In this document: positions 53,426-61,636 of the stretch, piece by piece
Layout: each line of letters opens with the position of its first letter
Numbering within the stretch: the first letter of the stretch is position 1
Source of the DNA: Paraglaciecola sp. MB-3u-78
GTDB lineage: Bacteria; Pseudomonadota; Gammaproteobacteria; Enterobacterales; Alteromonadaceae
Assembly (NCBI RefSeq): GCF_002835935.1
Contig: NZ_PJCF01000007.1
Coordinates: 172,243-236,242 of the forward strand
DNA length: 64,000 nt
Reading direction: 5' to 3'
Translations under genes and position numbers: made by a program
Notes under the pieces: generated by a model
What the model saw: the letters and a program-made list of their open reading frames with translations, nothing else
Told to the model about the DNA's origin: nothing
The model's database searches: none

Positions 53426-54103
53426 ACATCAAACCCATGTGAACCATAACATTACACTAACTAGACAAAGCCCATGTAGAGGGCGAGATTAGGGTGAGGT
53501 GTAAACAACGATATAACAACGAGATTAGATACTCTTACAAACTAAATGAAACGGCAACTTTACGGCAAGGTACAAAGCTCAAGCAAAGTTGACATTCAAA
53601 CCCACCCGACCGTTCCTTGAAGAGCAATAAGCTCACAACAAGGCTAAATCAATTAAACATTATAATATCACCCAAAGAGTTAAGATTAGGTCAAGGGTTG
53701 GGTTTGACTATTTCCTAGTCGAATATGACTGCTTTCCAGTTGAATTTGACTACTTTCATATTTAGCTCACTTAAACATCATTTTGCTGTTAGTACGATGT
53801 TAGTGTTTAAGGCTTAGTCAGAAGGCACGCAGAAGAAAAAAGGGTAACATTAGGATATGGCTACAGGCATTGATCGCATCACTCAACAAACCCCTTGCGG
53901 ACACTAACAGTTTGCCTAAATGTGTTAGTGGTTAGTTCTACTTAAAGCTGACTGGCTCCTATGAGCGAGGTCATTCGACCAATCGTAGCCGACCGTCTGC
54001 TTTACCCAAGGACGTAGCGATTTATTGTGGTTTAGCCTGCTAAGAGCGAATTAAAGTCATTGAGGATATTGATTTTTTGATGGAGCTATCACGGTAAAGC
54101 GGA
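53426..54103. other. Non-coding stretch between the integrase group and the cassette group
   Basis: No frame here is protein-like. It holds the three 21-bp repeats and, around 53,960-54,090, a segment (GAGCGA..GGTCATTCGACC ... AAAGTCATTGAG) that is similar to 57,361-57,436 (GAGCGA..GGTCATACGACT ... GAAGTCATTGAG). The two may be diverged copies of one intergenic element. Confidence 0.4.
53703..53765. repeat. Three 21-bp tandem repeats, IS21-end-like
   Basis: TTTGACTATTTCCTAGTCGAA, with copies starting at 53703, 53724 and 53745, share xTGACTRxTTYC. Multiple repeats of this kind lie at the ends of some IS21-family elements; no istA/istB is present, so at most a solo end. Confidence 0.6.
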
Positions 54104-54189
54104 CAATAACGCTGCCAGCAAGCGCAGCTTTGTAGTGGTGGCTAAAAGCCGCAACGGAATAGCCGTCGCCGTGCCTGGCTTTGTTATGC
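54104..54189 (-). repeat. Integron attC-like site
   Basis: On the minus strand GCATAACAAAGCCAGG at the left pairs imperfectly with GCTGGCAGCGTTATTG at the right, about 86 bp apart, the RYYYAAC...GTTRRRY layout of an attC site with AAC/GTT cores kept. The TAA inside GCATAAC is the stop codon of the preceding gene. Confidence 0.65.
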
Positions 54190-54948
54190 ATCTGAGTAGC
54201 TAAAAACATGCCACCCGCCATTCATGTACCTTAATCCTTTGCCGTTTAAGAGAACCCAAACCCCTGTAATGGGCTTAGGCAGCTTGGGTTCTTTACACGG
54301 AAGTGGCATTTTACCAAGAAAGTATGATTCAACTTCCCACGGTGCACCGCCGAGTAGCATTGGTATAAAAGCATGCTTTTCCTTGGCGCAGGATTTGCGA
54401 AGCTTCTCAACAACATCAAGCTTGTTATTACTACTTAAAAACGAGCCGACCCAATCAATAAAAGCATCACTACTTTGATTTATCGGCCCGCCACCACCAT
54501 CCATGCTTAAATAAGCATAACCACTTCCATCTTTTTTGTATGTTTGAAAGGACGTTATCCCCAATTCGTCCAACTTATTGAAAAGCTCTAAATTAAATCG
54601 TTTTAGCTGCCAATCAACTGGTGTAAATTCTGTAAGACCTAGACTCTCACAATTAACGATTGCTTTTGAAAGATGAATCTTGAGCGATTTAATACTCGTT
54701 GATTTTTTGATTGAAACAAGCCAATCCCTCGATGAACAAACTTTCATAGGCCCTTTTGCTGGGCCAATATTCCATGTTACGGTTGCTACTGGATCGACAG
54801 AGCCAACACATTCAATAGCGTATGCAGGATCGCTCACTGGCCCAATTCGAAGATCGTACATTCCTGGTTTGGATCCATTATCATGGACTTCAACTTGGGT
54901 GCTTAATTCTTTGGCAACGATTTGCCGGGCCCAGTCTTCTGTTGTCAT
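54184..54948 (-). CDS. Cassette-type hypothetical protein
   Basis: The 254-residue product has no family I recognise. It looks cytoplasmic and globular, with an N-terminal segment WARQIVAKELSTQVEVHDNGSKPGMYDLRIG that resembles restriction-endonuclease-like or DUF-type beta sheets, and a C-terminal VWVLLNGKGLRYMNGGWHVF. Its stop is within the attC core. It lies 49 bp after another cassette gene, with a collapsed attC-like palindrome between them. Confidence 0.7.
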   Translation of the reverse strand: MTTEDWARQIVAKELSTQVEVHDNGSKPGMYDLRIGPVSDPAYAIECVGSVDPVATVTWNIGPAKGPMKVCSSRDWLVSIKKSTSIKSLKIHLSKAIVNCESLGLTEFTPVDWQLKRFNLELFNKLDELGITSFQTYKKDGSGYAYLSMDGGGGPINQSSDAFIDWVGSFLSSNNKLDVVEKLRKSCAKEKHAFIPMLLGGAPWEVESYFLGKMPLPCKEPKLPKPITGVWVLLNGKGLRYMNGGWHVFSYSDA

Positions 54949-54969
54949 CTATAATTGATGCCTATATTT

Positions 54970-54989
54970 GCATAAAAGTTGTATTATGC
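54970..54989. repeat. Short palindrome, possible collapsed attC
   Basis: GCATAA and TTATGC flank eight bases between the two cassette genes (plus strand GCATAAAAGTTGTATTATGC). The end boxes resemble attC cores but the normal stem is missing. Confidence 0.4.
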
Positions 54990-54997
54990 GACGCTCG

Positions 54998-55540
54998 TCA
55001 GGTAAGCACCGCGACCGTAACAAATCTACAGTGGCTATCACAGTTGCAATTTTCCTCTATCAGCTCATTGATACTTTGACTAACCGATAGTTTCTTCCCA
55101 TCCATTGACTTGCACCAAGTACAGTTTCGATCATCCTTGCACCCAACAACCTCATACTGTTTGAGGCCCATGCTTCTGTAATTTTGAATATTTTCGTCAT
55201 GAGATCGAGCAAAATTGGCTTTCATCACAATAGACGACAAAACGCTTTTCGGGTCATATTGAGCACGAGCATTTTCATTTAACACAGCAAGCAACTCATG
55301 GGTAATTTGTAAACGAGGGTTTATCCCGAGCTCCTTTTTTTCTTCCGCCGTGAGTTTATTTCCCGTTTTATTCAGATCGATTTCATTATTTAAATGCTGG
55401 ATTACAAAATCGATTTGATCTTTGTGGATTAGATCGCTTTTCTCAACTTCCCTCAAAAGGTAATGGTCCGGCTCACTGCGCTGGTCTGATGTTTCTTTGG
55501 ATGGAGTTTTGCCAAAAAGCCTCTGGGTAAAAGTTAACAT
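54998..55540 (-). CDS. Cassette-type protein with C-terminal cysteine cluster
   Basis: The 180-residue product starts at ATG 55540 (AGAGGAAC upstream); the frame upstream runs through the attC site. The C-terminal part has KDDRNCTWCKSMDGKKLS and CNCDSHC, a D-x-x-C-x-x-C-x-x-x-x-G plus H/C-x-C pattern like the C-terminal zinc motif of Mu gpF-type minor head proteins. The rest is helical and charged. Function unknown. Confidence 0.7.
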   Translation of the reverse strand: MLTFTQRLFGKTPSKETSDQRSEPDHYLLREVEKSDLIHKDQIDFVIQHLNNEIDLNKTGNKLTAEEKKELGINPRLQITHELLAVLNENARAQYDPKSVLSSIVMKANFARSHDENIQNYRSMGLKQYEVVGCKDDRNCTWCKSMDGKKLSVSQSINELIEENCNCDSHCRFVTVAVLT

Positions 55541-55558
55541 CGTTGTTCCTCTTTTTTT

Positions 55559-55636
55559 GCATAACGCCACCAGCAGGGGCACGAAAACCAGAGCGAAACG
55601 ACGGTTTTTGTGTCCTTCTGGCTGGCCTTGTTATGC
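55559..55636 (-). repeat. Integron attC site (canonical)
   Basis: On the minus strand GCATAACAAGGCCAGC opens and GCTGGTGGCGTTATGC closes a 78-bp imperfect palindrome, with exact RYYYAAC and GTTRRRY-type ends and an extra unpaired base in the inner arms. The TAA of GCATAAC is the stop of the upstream GIY-YIG gene. Confidence 0.82.
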
Positions 55637-56215
55637 ATTTCTTACGTGCTCGTTATATATTTCCTGCTGCCTTTCGGCAGCCGACTGCAAATCAGGGTTT
55701 TCATCAATTAGCTGATCAACAAGTATCGAAGGTTCACTACATGGCTTAAACCCTAAGCCTTCCCACGCTCTCATGCTAGCTGGCGCCATATTCTGAACTT
55801 GAGATTCGAGAGAAGTAAGATAGTTAAAATAGTTAGGGACTCCATTTTCTGGGATTTCAACGAATGTAATTCCACAGTACTTTCTAATGAAGAGTGTTCT
55901 GAGCCTTTTTGCTAGTGTTGCATCTTCTGAGCTTTGATCATTTGATGCGGACTCAGGGTCTAGTTTTTTACAGTACCTCCACATTCTTCCGGTGCAATAA
56001 GCTTGTGAAAGTTTGTGGCTTCTTCCTTCACTTCCAGTTACATGCTTGTTACCAGCTCTAATTCGGAAGCCCTCAGTGGCTTTTGGCGTACAGCCGATGT
56101 AGCGTATCTGTTTTTCATGATCCCATAGCGCGTAAATTCCGAAAGAGTCTGGCAAACCAGTTAGCAGTTTCGGTTCTGAAGAAGTTAATTTTTCAAATAT
56201 ATCTTTGCTTTCCAT
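55631..56215 (-). CDS. GIY-YIG nuclease-fold cassette protein
   Basis: The 194-residue product has GIY at 26-28 and YIG at 39-41 (numbered from ATG 56215), an Arg in the following helix (FRIRAGNKHVTG) and a candidate catalytic Glu in TSLESQV. It is a free-standing GIY-YIG domain with a C-terminal helical tail ending in ERQQEIYNEHVRNA. Role as a nuclease is inferred from the fold; partner and target unknown. Its stop lies in the attC core. Confidence 0.82.
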   Translation of the reverse strand: MESKDIFEKLTSSEPKLLTGLPDSFGIYALWDHEKQIRYIGCTPKATEGFRIRAGNKHVTGSEGRSHKLSQAYCTGRMWRYCKKLDPESASNDQSSEDATLAKRLRTLFIRKYCGITFVEIPENGVPNYFNYLTSLESQVQNMAPASMRAWEGLGFKPCSEPSILVDQLIDENPDLQSAAERQQEIYNEHVRNA

Positions 56216-56228
56216 GCTCAATCTCTAT

Positions 56229-56388
56229 GCATAACGAGGCTGTAGAATTACTCGTTTCTTATTAATCCCCCCTAACATAAGGGTGCCAAATGCATTACCT
56301 ATATCGAGTCAATCGTCTACAGTACGTTACAGGCGCACTAAAATTTAGTGGTTTTGTCTGAATTAGTTATTCTACAGCCTCAACGCCT
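56229..56388 (-). repeat. Long attC-like inverted repeat
   Basis: GAGGCTGTAGAAT at 56236-56248 and ATTCTACAGCCTC at 56369-56381 form a perfect 13-bp stem with a 120-bp spacer. A GTTATGC (minus strand) box abuts one end, but the other end has GCGTTGAGG in place of an AAC core. It could be an atypical long attC (VCR-size) or a hybrid of two sites. Confidence 0.5.
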
Positions 56389-56494
56389 CATTAAGAGGCA
56401 AAAAATTGTTGGCTAAAATGTTGAACGGAGTGAAAACAGCCAACTGTTTTTTGTCCTTTTGAATGACTTGTTTACTATATGTTTATGCACCGAA

Positions 56495-56902
56495 TTAAGG
56501 ACCAATTAAACGAGTGCTACCAGCAGTACTTTTACTTGCAGATGGCTTTTTTATATCTTGTGGTGGAAGTAAAATAGGAACAGTAAATTGAACACGACTA
56601 GCTAGACTGTTTTTATTACCAGACTCTGCATTTGCGTTAGCCCCAAATATTCCAGTGATAACCTTAACTTTAGCTCCTGCTTTTGCAGTGTCCTCAGCCG
56701 TTACCGCAATATCAAAATTAACAGATTGCGCATAGTTGTTATTAGAATTATCCCACACAGCATTGCTAGCGACATTAGATGTATTTCTCATTAATCCTGA
56801 AGGGTTAACATTTGCACCTAACTCTTTTGATTTTTCTTGTGCATCAGCAACACCGCTAATTATTGAAACGAGTGTTTCTGAAACAAAGTCTTTAAGATCC
56901 AT
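56495..56902 (-). CDS. Conserved-type small beta protein, cassette or island cargo
   Basis: The 135-residue product has an N-terminal helix (DLKDFVSETLVSIISGVADAQEKSKELGANVNP) then a beta-rich part with VNFDIAVTAEDTAKAGAKVKVITGIFGANANAESG and VQFTVPILLPPQ. I have seen this helix plus VxFD-IAVT layout in cassette and defence-neighbourhood proteins (Trypco2-like) but cannot assign it with certainty. Downstream on its strand lies a hairpin TTGGCT...AGCCAA at about 56,408-56,445. Confidence 0.65.
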   Translation of the reverse strand: MDLKDFVSETLVSIISGVADAQEKSKELGANVNPSGLMRNTSNVASNAVWDNSNNNYAQSVNFDIAVTAEDTAKAGAKVKVITGIFGANANAESGNKNSLASRVQFTVPILLPPQDIKKPSASKSTAGSTRLIGP

Positions 56903-57871
56903 TTATGAACTCCTTAATTGAAAAACATATCACACTTATTATTGAGCATTTCGTATATGTAATTGCTCAGTTTGATTTAATCGCCGCCGTTATCACTACT
57001 TACCATTTGATTTAAGTACATGTTTTTTACTTTTGTAGTTACAAAAACATGAAAACCTAAAAAGAAAACTGACTTTAACGCGACTTTTTATGCTTCCTAT
57101 TAAATACTATGAGCAAAATATTTTCCATCATAAAATGAATGACTTAGAATTTTTGAGAAAAACAAATTAAGACTAGGCAAAATTACACAATACGAAGCGA
57201 AATAGGCATTATTCATTAAATTTCATTATACCTGATTTTATATAAGGGCTATCCACTTAGCCCGACCAACCACTACATGTTGTGGTTCCTTTCTTTTGTC
57301 ATTTAGGTCTTATTGGTGCGCTTAATTGACATAACGAATTGAAAAAATTAATGTCTTCTTAGAGCGAAAAGCGGTCATACGACTGAATAAACGTGAATGG
57401 TAAGCGATTGACCAAAGAAGTCATTGAGTACCTCGGTAAAAGTCAAAAATTGGCTCATCGCAGCCGTTCACAATAAAATGATATCTGACTCAACCGAGCA
57501 AATACCGGGCAGTCCACATCATGACTGACATGCCATCAAAGGCCACCCTTTCACCGCCTTATTTATCAAACCAAGTGATGGCATGGACCCAGAATGACAG
57601 GCACAACCGACCTTACAATTTAAACCAAATTGATGAGGTGGGGATTTTTACACATCTTATGCCCTTTAAAATGGGAAATCCCCTACACCCCAGTTTTTAC
57701 GTTTTTTTCATCCATATGAATGTGTCAGGTTTCTTTACTATTTCAATCCCATGTTTTTGTAAGTGTATAATAAGCCATTGAATTAAAATGGTTTATTTAT
57801 AATGGCGCAGTTAATGCATATTCATGACCACGCGACACAAGGTTCGATTTATTATATAAAAGGAAATAGGT
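56903..57871. other. Long non-coding stretch
   Basis: No convincing gene in about 970 bp. The frame 57521-57781 lacks a ribosome site and has no family. Small hairpins occur at 57,248-57,262 (GGGCT/AGCCC) and 57,271-57,290 (AACCAC/GTGGTT), and 57,361-57,436 resembles 53,966-54,060. The last 70 bp contain the promoter region of the PEP-CTERM gene and a probable AAAGGAAATAGG ribosome site. Confidence 0.5.
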
Positions 57872-58381
57872 ATGTTTAAGATGATTACAAAGATTTTAGG
57901 AGTAATAGCATTAACAGGATGGATGGGAGCTGCAAATGCGACGTTGATATTTGATTTTTCTTGGAATTCTGCTAACGGTACAGTTACTGGCGAAATATTA
58001 GGGTTAGTGGACAACACAGCAGGGCAGGCCGCTACCGGGTTAAAGATTACGAGCGTTGCCGGGATTTACGGTGGGCGCCCGGAGTGGAATATATTTGACA
58101 GTTCGATCTGGGACGCCCCCGCATTTAATGATTTTGATGTCGTCGGCGGCGCGATCACGCGTAACGAGTTTTTGGTCTACTCACCGTCGTTAGTTGGAGT
58201 CCTCGATTTATGGACCAATCGATGGGGCTATAGGTCACCGTACGACCCCACTATTTTCATAGCACCCTATCCAGTACCTACGTTTGTTAATCGCGTGACA
58301 GTACCCGAACCTAGTTCGATTATATTGATGCTGCTGGGTTTAGCGGGCTTGTCATTTGCTCGATACAGAAAACAATATTAA
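57872..58381 (+). CDS. PEP-CTERM sorting-domain protein
   Basis: The 169-residue product has a signal peptide (about residues 1-23, ending ANA) and a C-terminal PEP-CTERM tripartite signal: VPEPSS, a hydrophobic helix IILMLLGLAGLSFA and the basic RYRK end. By family knowledge exosortase/EpsH recognises it and it is exported into the exopolysaccharide matrix. No exosortase is in the window. The 3' end overlaps the 3' end of the converging reverse-transcriptase gene by 62 bp. Confidence 0.88.
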   Translation: MFKMITKILGVIALTGWMGAANATLIFDFSWNSANGTVTGEILGLVDNTAGQAATGLKITSVAGIYGGRPEWNIFDSSIWDAPAFNDFDVVGGAITRNEFLVYSPSLVGVLDLWTNRWGYRSPYDPTIFIAPYPVPTFVNRVTVPEPSSIILMLLGLAGLSFARYRKQY

Positions 58382-61231
58382 TCGGCTTGTCATCTAGCCC
58401 TGCATTTACCCATCGTAACCAGCGGGTAATATAGTCATCAAGCATAGCGGCTCTTTTGGGGGCCGCTAACTTTTGCTCATAAAGCTGACGTACTTTATTC
58501 ACCGCGTTAGTTATCGTCTTCTCTGCTAAGCCCAATTCTGGCAGGCCAAATCGATAACCCAAAAAATCAAATTCTTTTTCAATACGCCCAATAAAGGTTT
58601 TATCCGGCGCTTGCTCCACTTTTAATTGATGAAAGTGTTGATTGACGGTTCTCACCGCTTTGCGCAAGTGCCAGCGGGTTTTGGCCAATACAATCAGTCG
58701 AGTAGCCCGAGGGAACTGCCCCCTCAGGCTCTCACAGAACCGGACGTGAACGTCTCCGCTCATCCGGCTCTTATCAATCAAGCCTTCGCGTACAACAATC
58801 GCCAGTGAGCAAACAACCAAGGTTGCTTATGCGCAATACGATTTAACCATTGCGCTGCTCGTCTTCGATGATTGCGTAAACGTTTATACTTTCGCGTCGC
58901 CCACATAATGAGACGACGATCTAAGCATTTAAGGGTCGGGTATAACGCTGACTTGTAGTAACGTCCATAATAGTTGATCCAACCTTGAATGATCGGATTG
59001 AACATTCGGGCAAGATCTTCCAGTGCTTTGTCGCTTCGTAATGGCCAGTTCCAATCACGTGATTTGTGCCGGATTGCTTTTGCAGCCTTGTTGCTGATTG
59101 CCGGAGTGAAATTAATAAAGTGTTTCCCCCACCGATTCTTTGAACGGCGAGAGCGAAAGGTATAACCCAGAAAATCAAAACTGACTTCTGCATAATCCCC
59201 TCGCCTGTCATCATCTTTACAATAGACAACTTTCGTCTTTTTAGGATGAAGCTCTAAACCCACTTGTTTCATTCTGGCTTCCAGCTTTTGCTTCAATTGC
59301 TGCGCTTGAGACTGGCTCTTGCAATGGCAAACTGCATCATCAGCATAGCGCTCAAAGGGAACATTCGGGAATTCCCGAACCATCCATTGGTCGAATGCAT
59401 AATGGAGAAAAAGGTTAGCCAACAAGGGGCTAACGACGCCTCCTTGCGGTGTTCCTTTCTCCGGAAATTCCAGTGTGCCGTCTTGCATTTCAATCGGGGC
59501 TTTTAACCACCGCTCTATATACAATAGTACCCACTTTTCTTTCACATGCTTTTGCACTGCTCTCATCATCAGCTCATGATCGATATTATCGAAAAAGCCT
59601 TTGATATCAAGATCCAGTACCCAGTCACTTTTCCAGCAGCGCTTACGTGCTTGCCCCACTGCATCATGTGCCGATTTCTTTGGACGGTAACCATAAGAGT
59701 CTGAATGAAAATGCTGTTCCAACTCAGGCTCTATTAATTGTTTGGCTACCATCTGCGCAATGCGGTCAGTCACTGTAGGGATCCCTAAAGGCCTCATCTG
59801 TCCATCATCCTTGGGTATTTCAACCCGCATGACGGCGGATGGAAAGTAGCTGCCTGACGACAGACGATTCCAGAGCTTATAAAGATTATTCTTCAAATCC
59901 CCATTAAACTTTTCGATCGTCTGGCGATCAACTCCGGCAGCGCCTTTGTTGGCCTTGACCCGTTTGTATGCCTCCCAAACTTGTCGTTTGGAAATAGTAA
60001 ACGGCTTTGCTTGTTTCAATCCAATCCTCCCGTTTCCGGTTGTTTTCTTTAGTTCAAGCTGATCGATGCTTCCCCTTCGCTCCACTTTCATTACAAAAGC
60101 TTCATCACTACTACGGGTCGCTCCGCCCCTGTGCCCTGCATCGGTACTCTCACACTTATGGGGCTACCACTTGTGTTTCTCCCTTATCATCAGGGCGACA
60201 GGTTCCCACGTTCCACATAAAAGCCTGTTTCAAGTTCACGCCATCTTCATGCCGGAGGCCGCCTAGCCAATAATCAGGTTTCCGCTAGACTTATCCCGAG
60301 GTAACGACGACCCCTCGGTTTTGACACTCGTCCCTACATTTTCGACACTTCAATAATGGTTCATTTGCATTCGTCTCCTTGAAACTCACCTGACAAGATC
60401 GAGCCTTGCCTTTTCCGTAACGCTCACCACCCCGGCTCTTTACCGACGCAGCTTACGGTGGTTTGAAGCCTCCACCTGCATGGCGGCTTCGAGGGGCCAA
60501 ACCCTCATCTTTTATGCAGCATAGCTGCATGAAGGACAATGTCCTTCTTTGCGCCTTCGTGGCACACCGTCATCCATGTACCTGCGATAAAAATAGCGGG
60601 TGTCACCTGCCATCTGCTCATCTAAGGCTTTTAAGTAATAGGCGGCGATTACCGGTGATAAGGGGCAGCCTCGCGATATACCGCAGTGTATGGATTTAAA
60701 CGTACCGCCTCTTTCAACGCTACGTTTCACAAATTGCACTAACAAGCGCCAGATAAACGGGTCGGTGATGTCTTTATCCAGTTGCTTGAGCAATATCGTA
60801 TGGTCAATCGACTCATAATAGCCCTTCACATCGGTTTTCATCACGTAGCGATAATCAGGCAAAGCCCAGTTCTGCATCCAGCGTAGGTCATTCACGGTGG
60901 CTTTTAGTCCCCCATGGCCTTTGATATGAGTACACAGTGAGGATAATGCTAATGCCTCCGGTAAGGCCATGGCTAACATCTTTAATACCAGCGCATCTTG
61001 TGATGACCACAAGTGAAGGGTTTCACCATCGGCTTTGGTGACCACGCTCAGTGGCAAGAAGGTGTAATCTTGCTTGTGGAGTGTTTGCAGCAATTCACTA
61101 TGAATTGTGTGCCAATGAAAGCGCAGATGCCAGATATCGGCATTGGCGGGAAAATTACGCCGCTGCTTACACAGCCATGAATAAGCGGTATCGAGAGTGG
61201 CTTCGGTGAACACATGTTGGGTATCTAGCAT
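58320..61231 (-). CDS. Unclassified reverse transcriptase, split by a group II intron in its YMDD box
   Basis: Exon 1 (61231-60568, 664 nt) and exon 2 (58696-58320, 377 nt) join to 1041 nt, exactly 347 codons. The joined protein (346 aa) reads MDDVIVLAKTRWHLRKAV across the junction, with YMDD at 218-221, DVKGYYESIDH at about 135 and RGCPLSP near 190, and DFLGYRF after the palm. It is not a retron or DGR type by eye and resembles RTs of other mobile elements in gammaproteobacteria. As written the gene works only if the intron is spliced. The last 20 residues are read antisense to the PEP-CTERM gene, suggesting a truncated 3' end. Confidence 0.85.
58737..58770 (-). ncRNA. Group II intron domain V
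   Basis: A 34-nt hairpin starting GAGCCGGATG and ending CCGGTTC on the minus strand, the right length and with the AGC catalytic triad near its 5' end. It lies 40 nt before the 3' splice site with a domain VI-like stem (CCTGAGGG/CCCTCGGG) between. Confidence 0.85.
58778..60091 (-). CDS. ltrA: Group II intron-encoded protein (LtrA-type reverse transcriptase/maturase)
   Basis: The 437-residue product has RT motifs SYGYRPKKSAHDAV, LDLDIKGFFDNIDH, GTPQGGVVSPLLANLFL (213-229) and RYADDAV with catalytic YADD at 249-252, then an X/maturase region with FNPIIQGWINYYGRY near residue 370. No HNH endonuclease domain is present at the C-terminus, so mobility would rely on RT/maturase alone. It stops 8 bases before domain V (minus strand). 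Confidence 0.93.
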   Translation of the reverse strand: MKVERRGSIDQLELKKTTGNGRIGLKQAKPFTISKRQVWEAYKRVKANKGAAGVDRQTIEKFNGDLKNNLYKLWNRLSSGSYFPSAVMRVEIPKDDGQMRPLGIPTVTDRIAQMVAKQLIEPELEQHFHSDSYGYRPKKSAHDAVGQARKRCWKSDWVLDLDIKGFFDNIDHELMMRAVQKHVKEKWVLLYIERWLKAPIEMQDGTLEFPEKGTPQGGVVSPLLANLFLHYAFDQWMVREFPNVPFERYADDAVCHCKSQSQAQQLKQKLEARMKQVGLELHPKKTKVVYCKDDDRRGDYAEVSFDFLGYTFRSRRSKNRWGKHFINFTPAISNKAAKAIRHKSRDWNWPLRSDKALEDLARMFNPIIQGWINYYGRYYKSALYPTLKCLDRRLIMWATRKYKRLRNHRRRAAQWLNRIAHKQPWLFAHWRLLYAKA

Positions 61232-61636
61232 GGCTTAAGCATAGCTGAATGACTGCTAAGGGAGCAAGCTTGGATTATTTTTAGAAAAGCTGAATGACCG
61301 GTATTGGCACATGGCCGACGGATAGAGGAAGTTGATGTTGAAGGGTTTTAGCAGCAAAATGCAGCAATATAATTCTTCGTTTGTATGTCGGCTTTGTCGG
61401 AACACCTGCCATTAGGATACCAACCGATAACATCAAAAAGTCTAAAGGTATACAGATTGCCTGAACGACTCCTGATCGCTCATTTTTGCCGTTCACTAAA
61501 ACGAATCACATTGTAAGGTCACAAACTGAGGCTTGACTAGGAAGTTTGTGCCAACTGCGGTCATAGCGAGTTTTCTATCTAATATATGGAGTTATACAGC
61601 ATCCTTTTTATTAAATACCTCTATGTTGCCTTAATA
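61232..61636. other. Non-coding gap between the RT gene and the three-gene cluster
   Basis: No gene supported. The frame 61281-61496 has no family and no start site. AGCTGAATGAC is repeated at about 61,250 and 61,289. A promoter of the RT gene (minus strand) should be here but I cannot place it. Confidence 0.5.

Larger units (their letters stand above)
58697..60567 (-). mobile_element. Group II intron inserted in the reverse-transcriptase gene
   Basis: The element starts with GTGTG (minus strand 60567) and ends with CTCGAC (58697), 1871 bp. Its domain V (58737-58770) and domain VI precede the 3' end, and it carries its own intron-encoded protein. 5' and 3' exons of the host gene join in frame. 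The 5' noncoding part (60092-60567) should hold domains I-III. Exact boundaries are set by the GTGTG start and the exon frame; one-base ambiguity remains. Confidence 0.88.

Noticed and set aside
57521..57781. 86-codon frame on the plus strand
   Set aside because: No ribosome site, no family, and composition typical of non-coding DNA; it spans an imperfect inverted repeat.
60007..60273. Plus-strand frames across the 5' part of the group II intron
   Set aside because: They overlap the structured RNA domains of the intron and the start of its own RT gene on the other strand.
58320..61231. Diversity-generating retroelement
   Set aside because: The RT has RGCPLSP rather than the DGR-typical SQ motif, and I see no template/variable repeat pair or C-type lectin target nearby.
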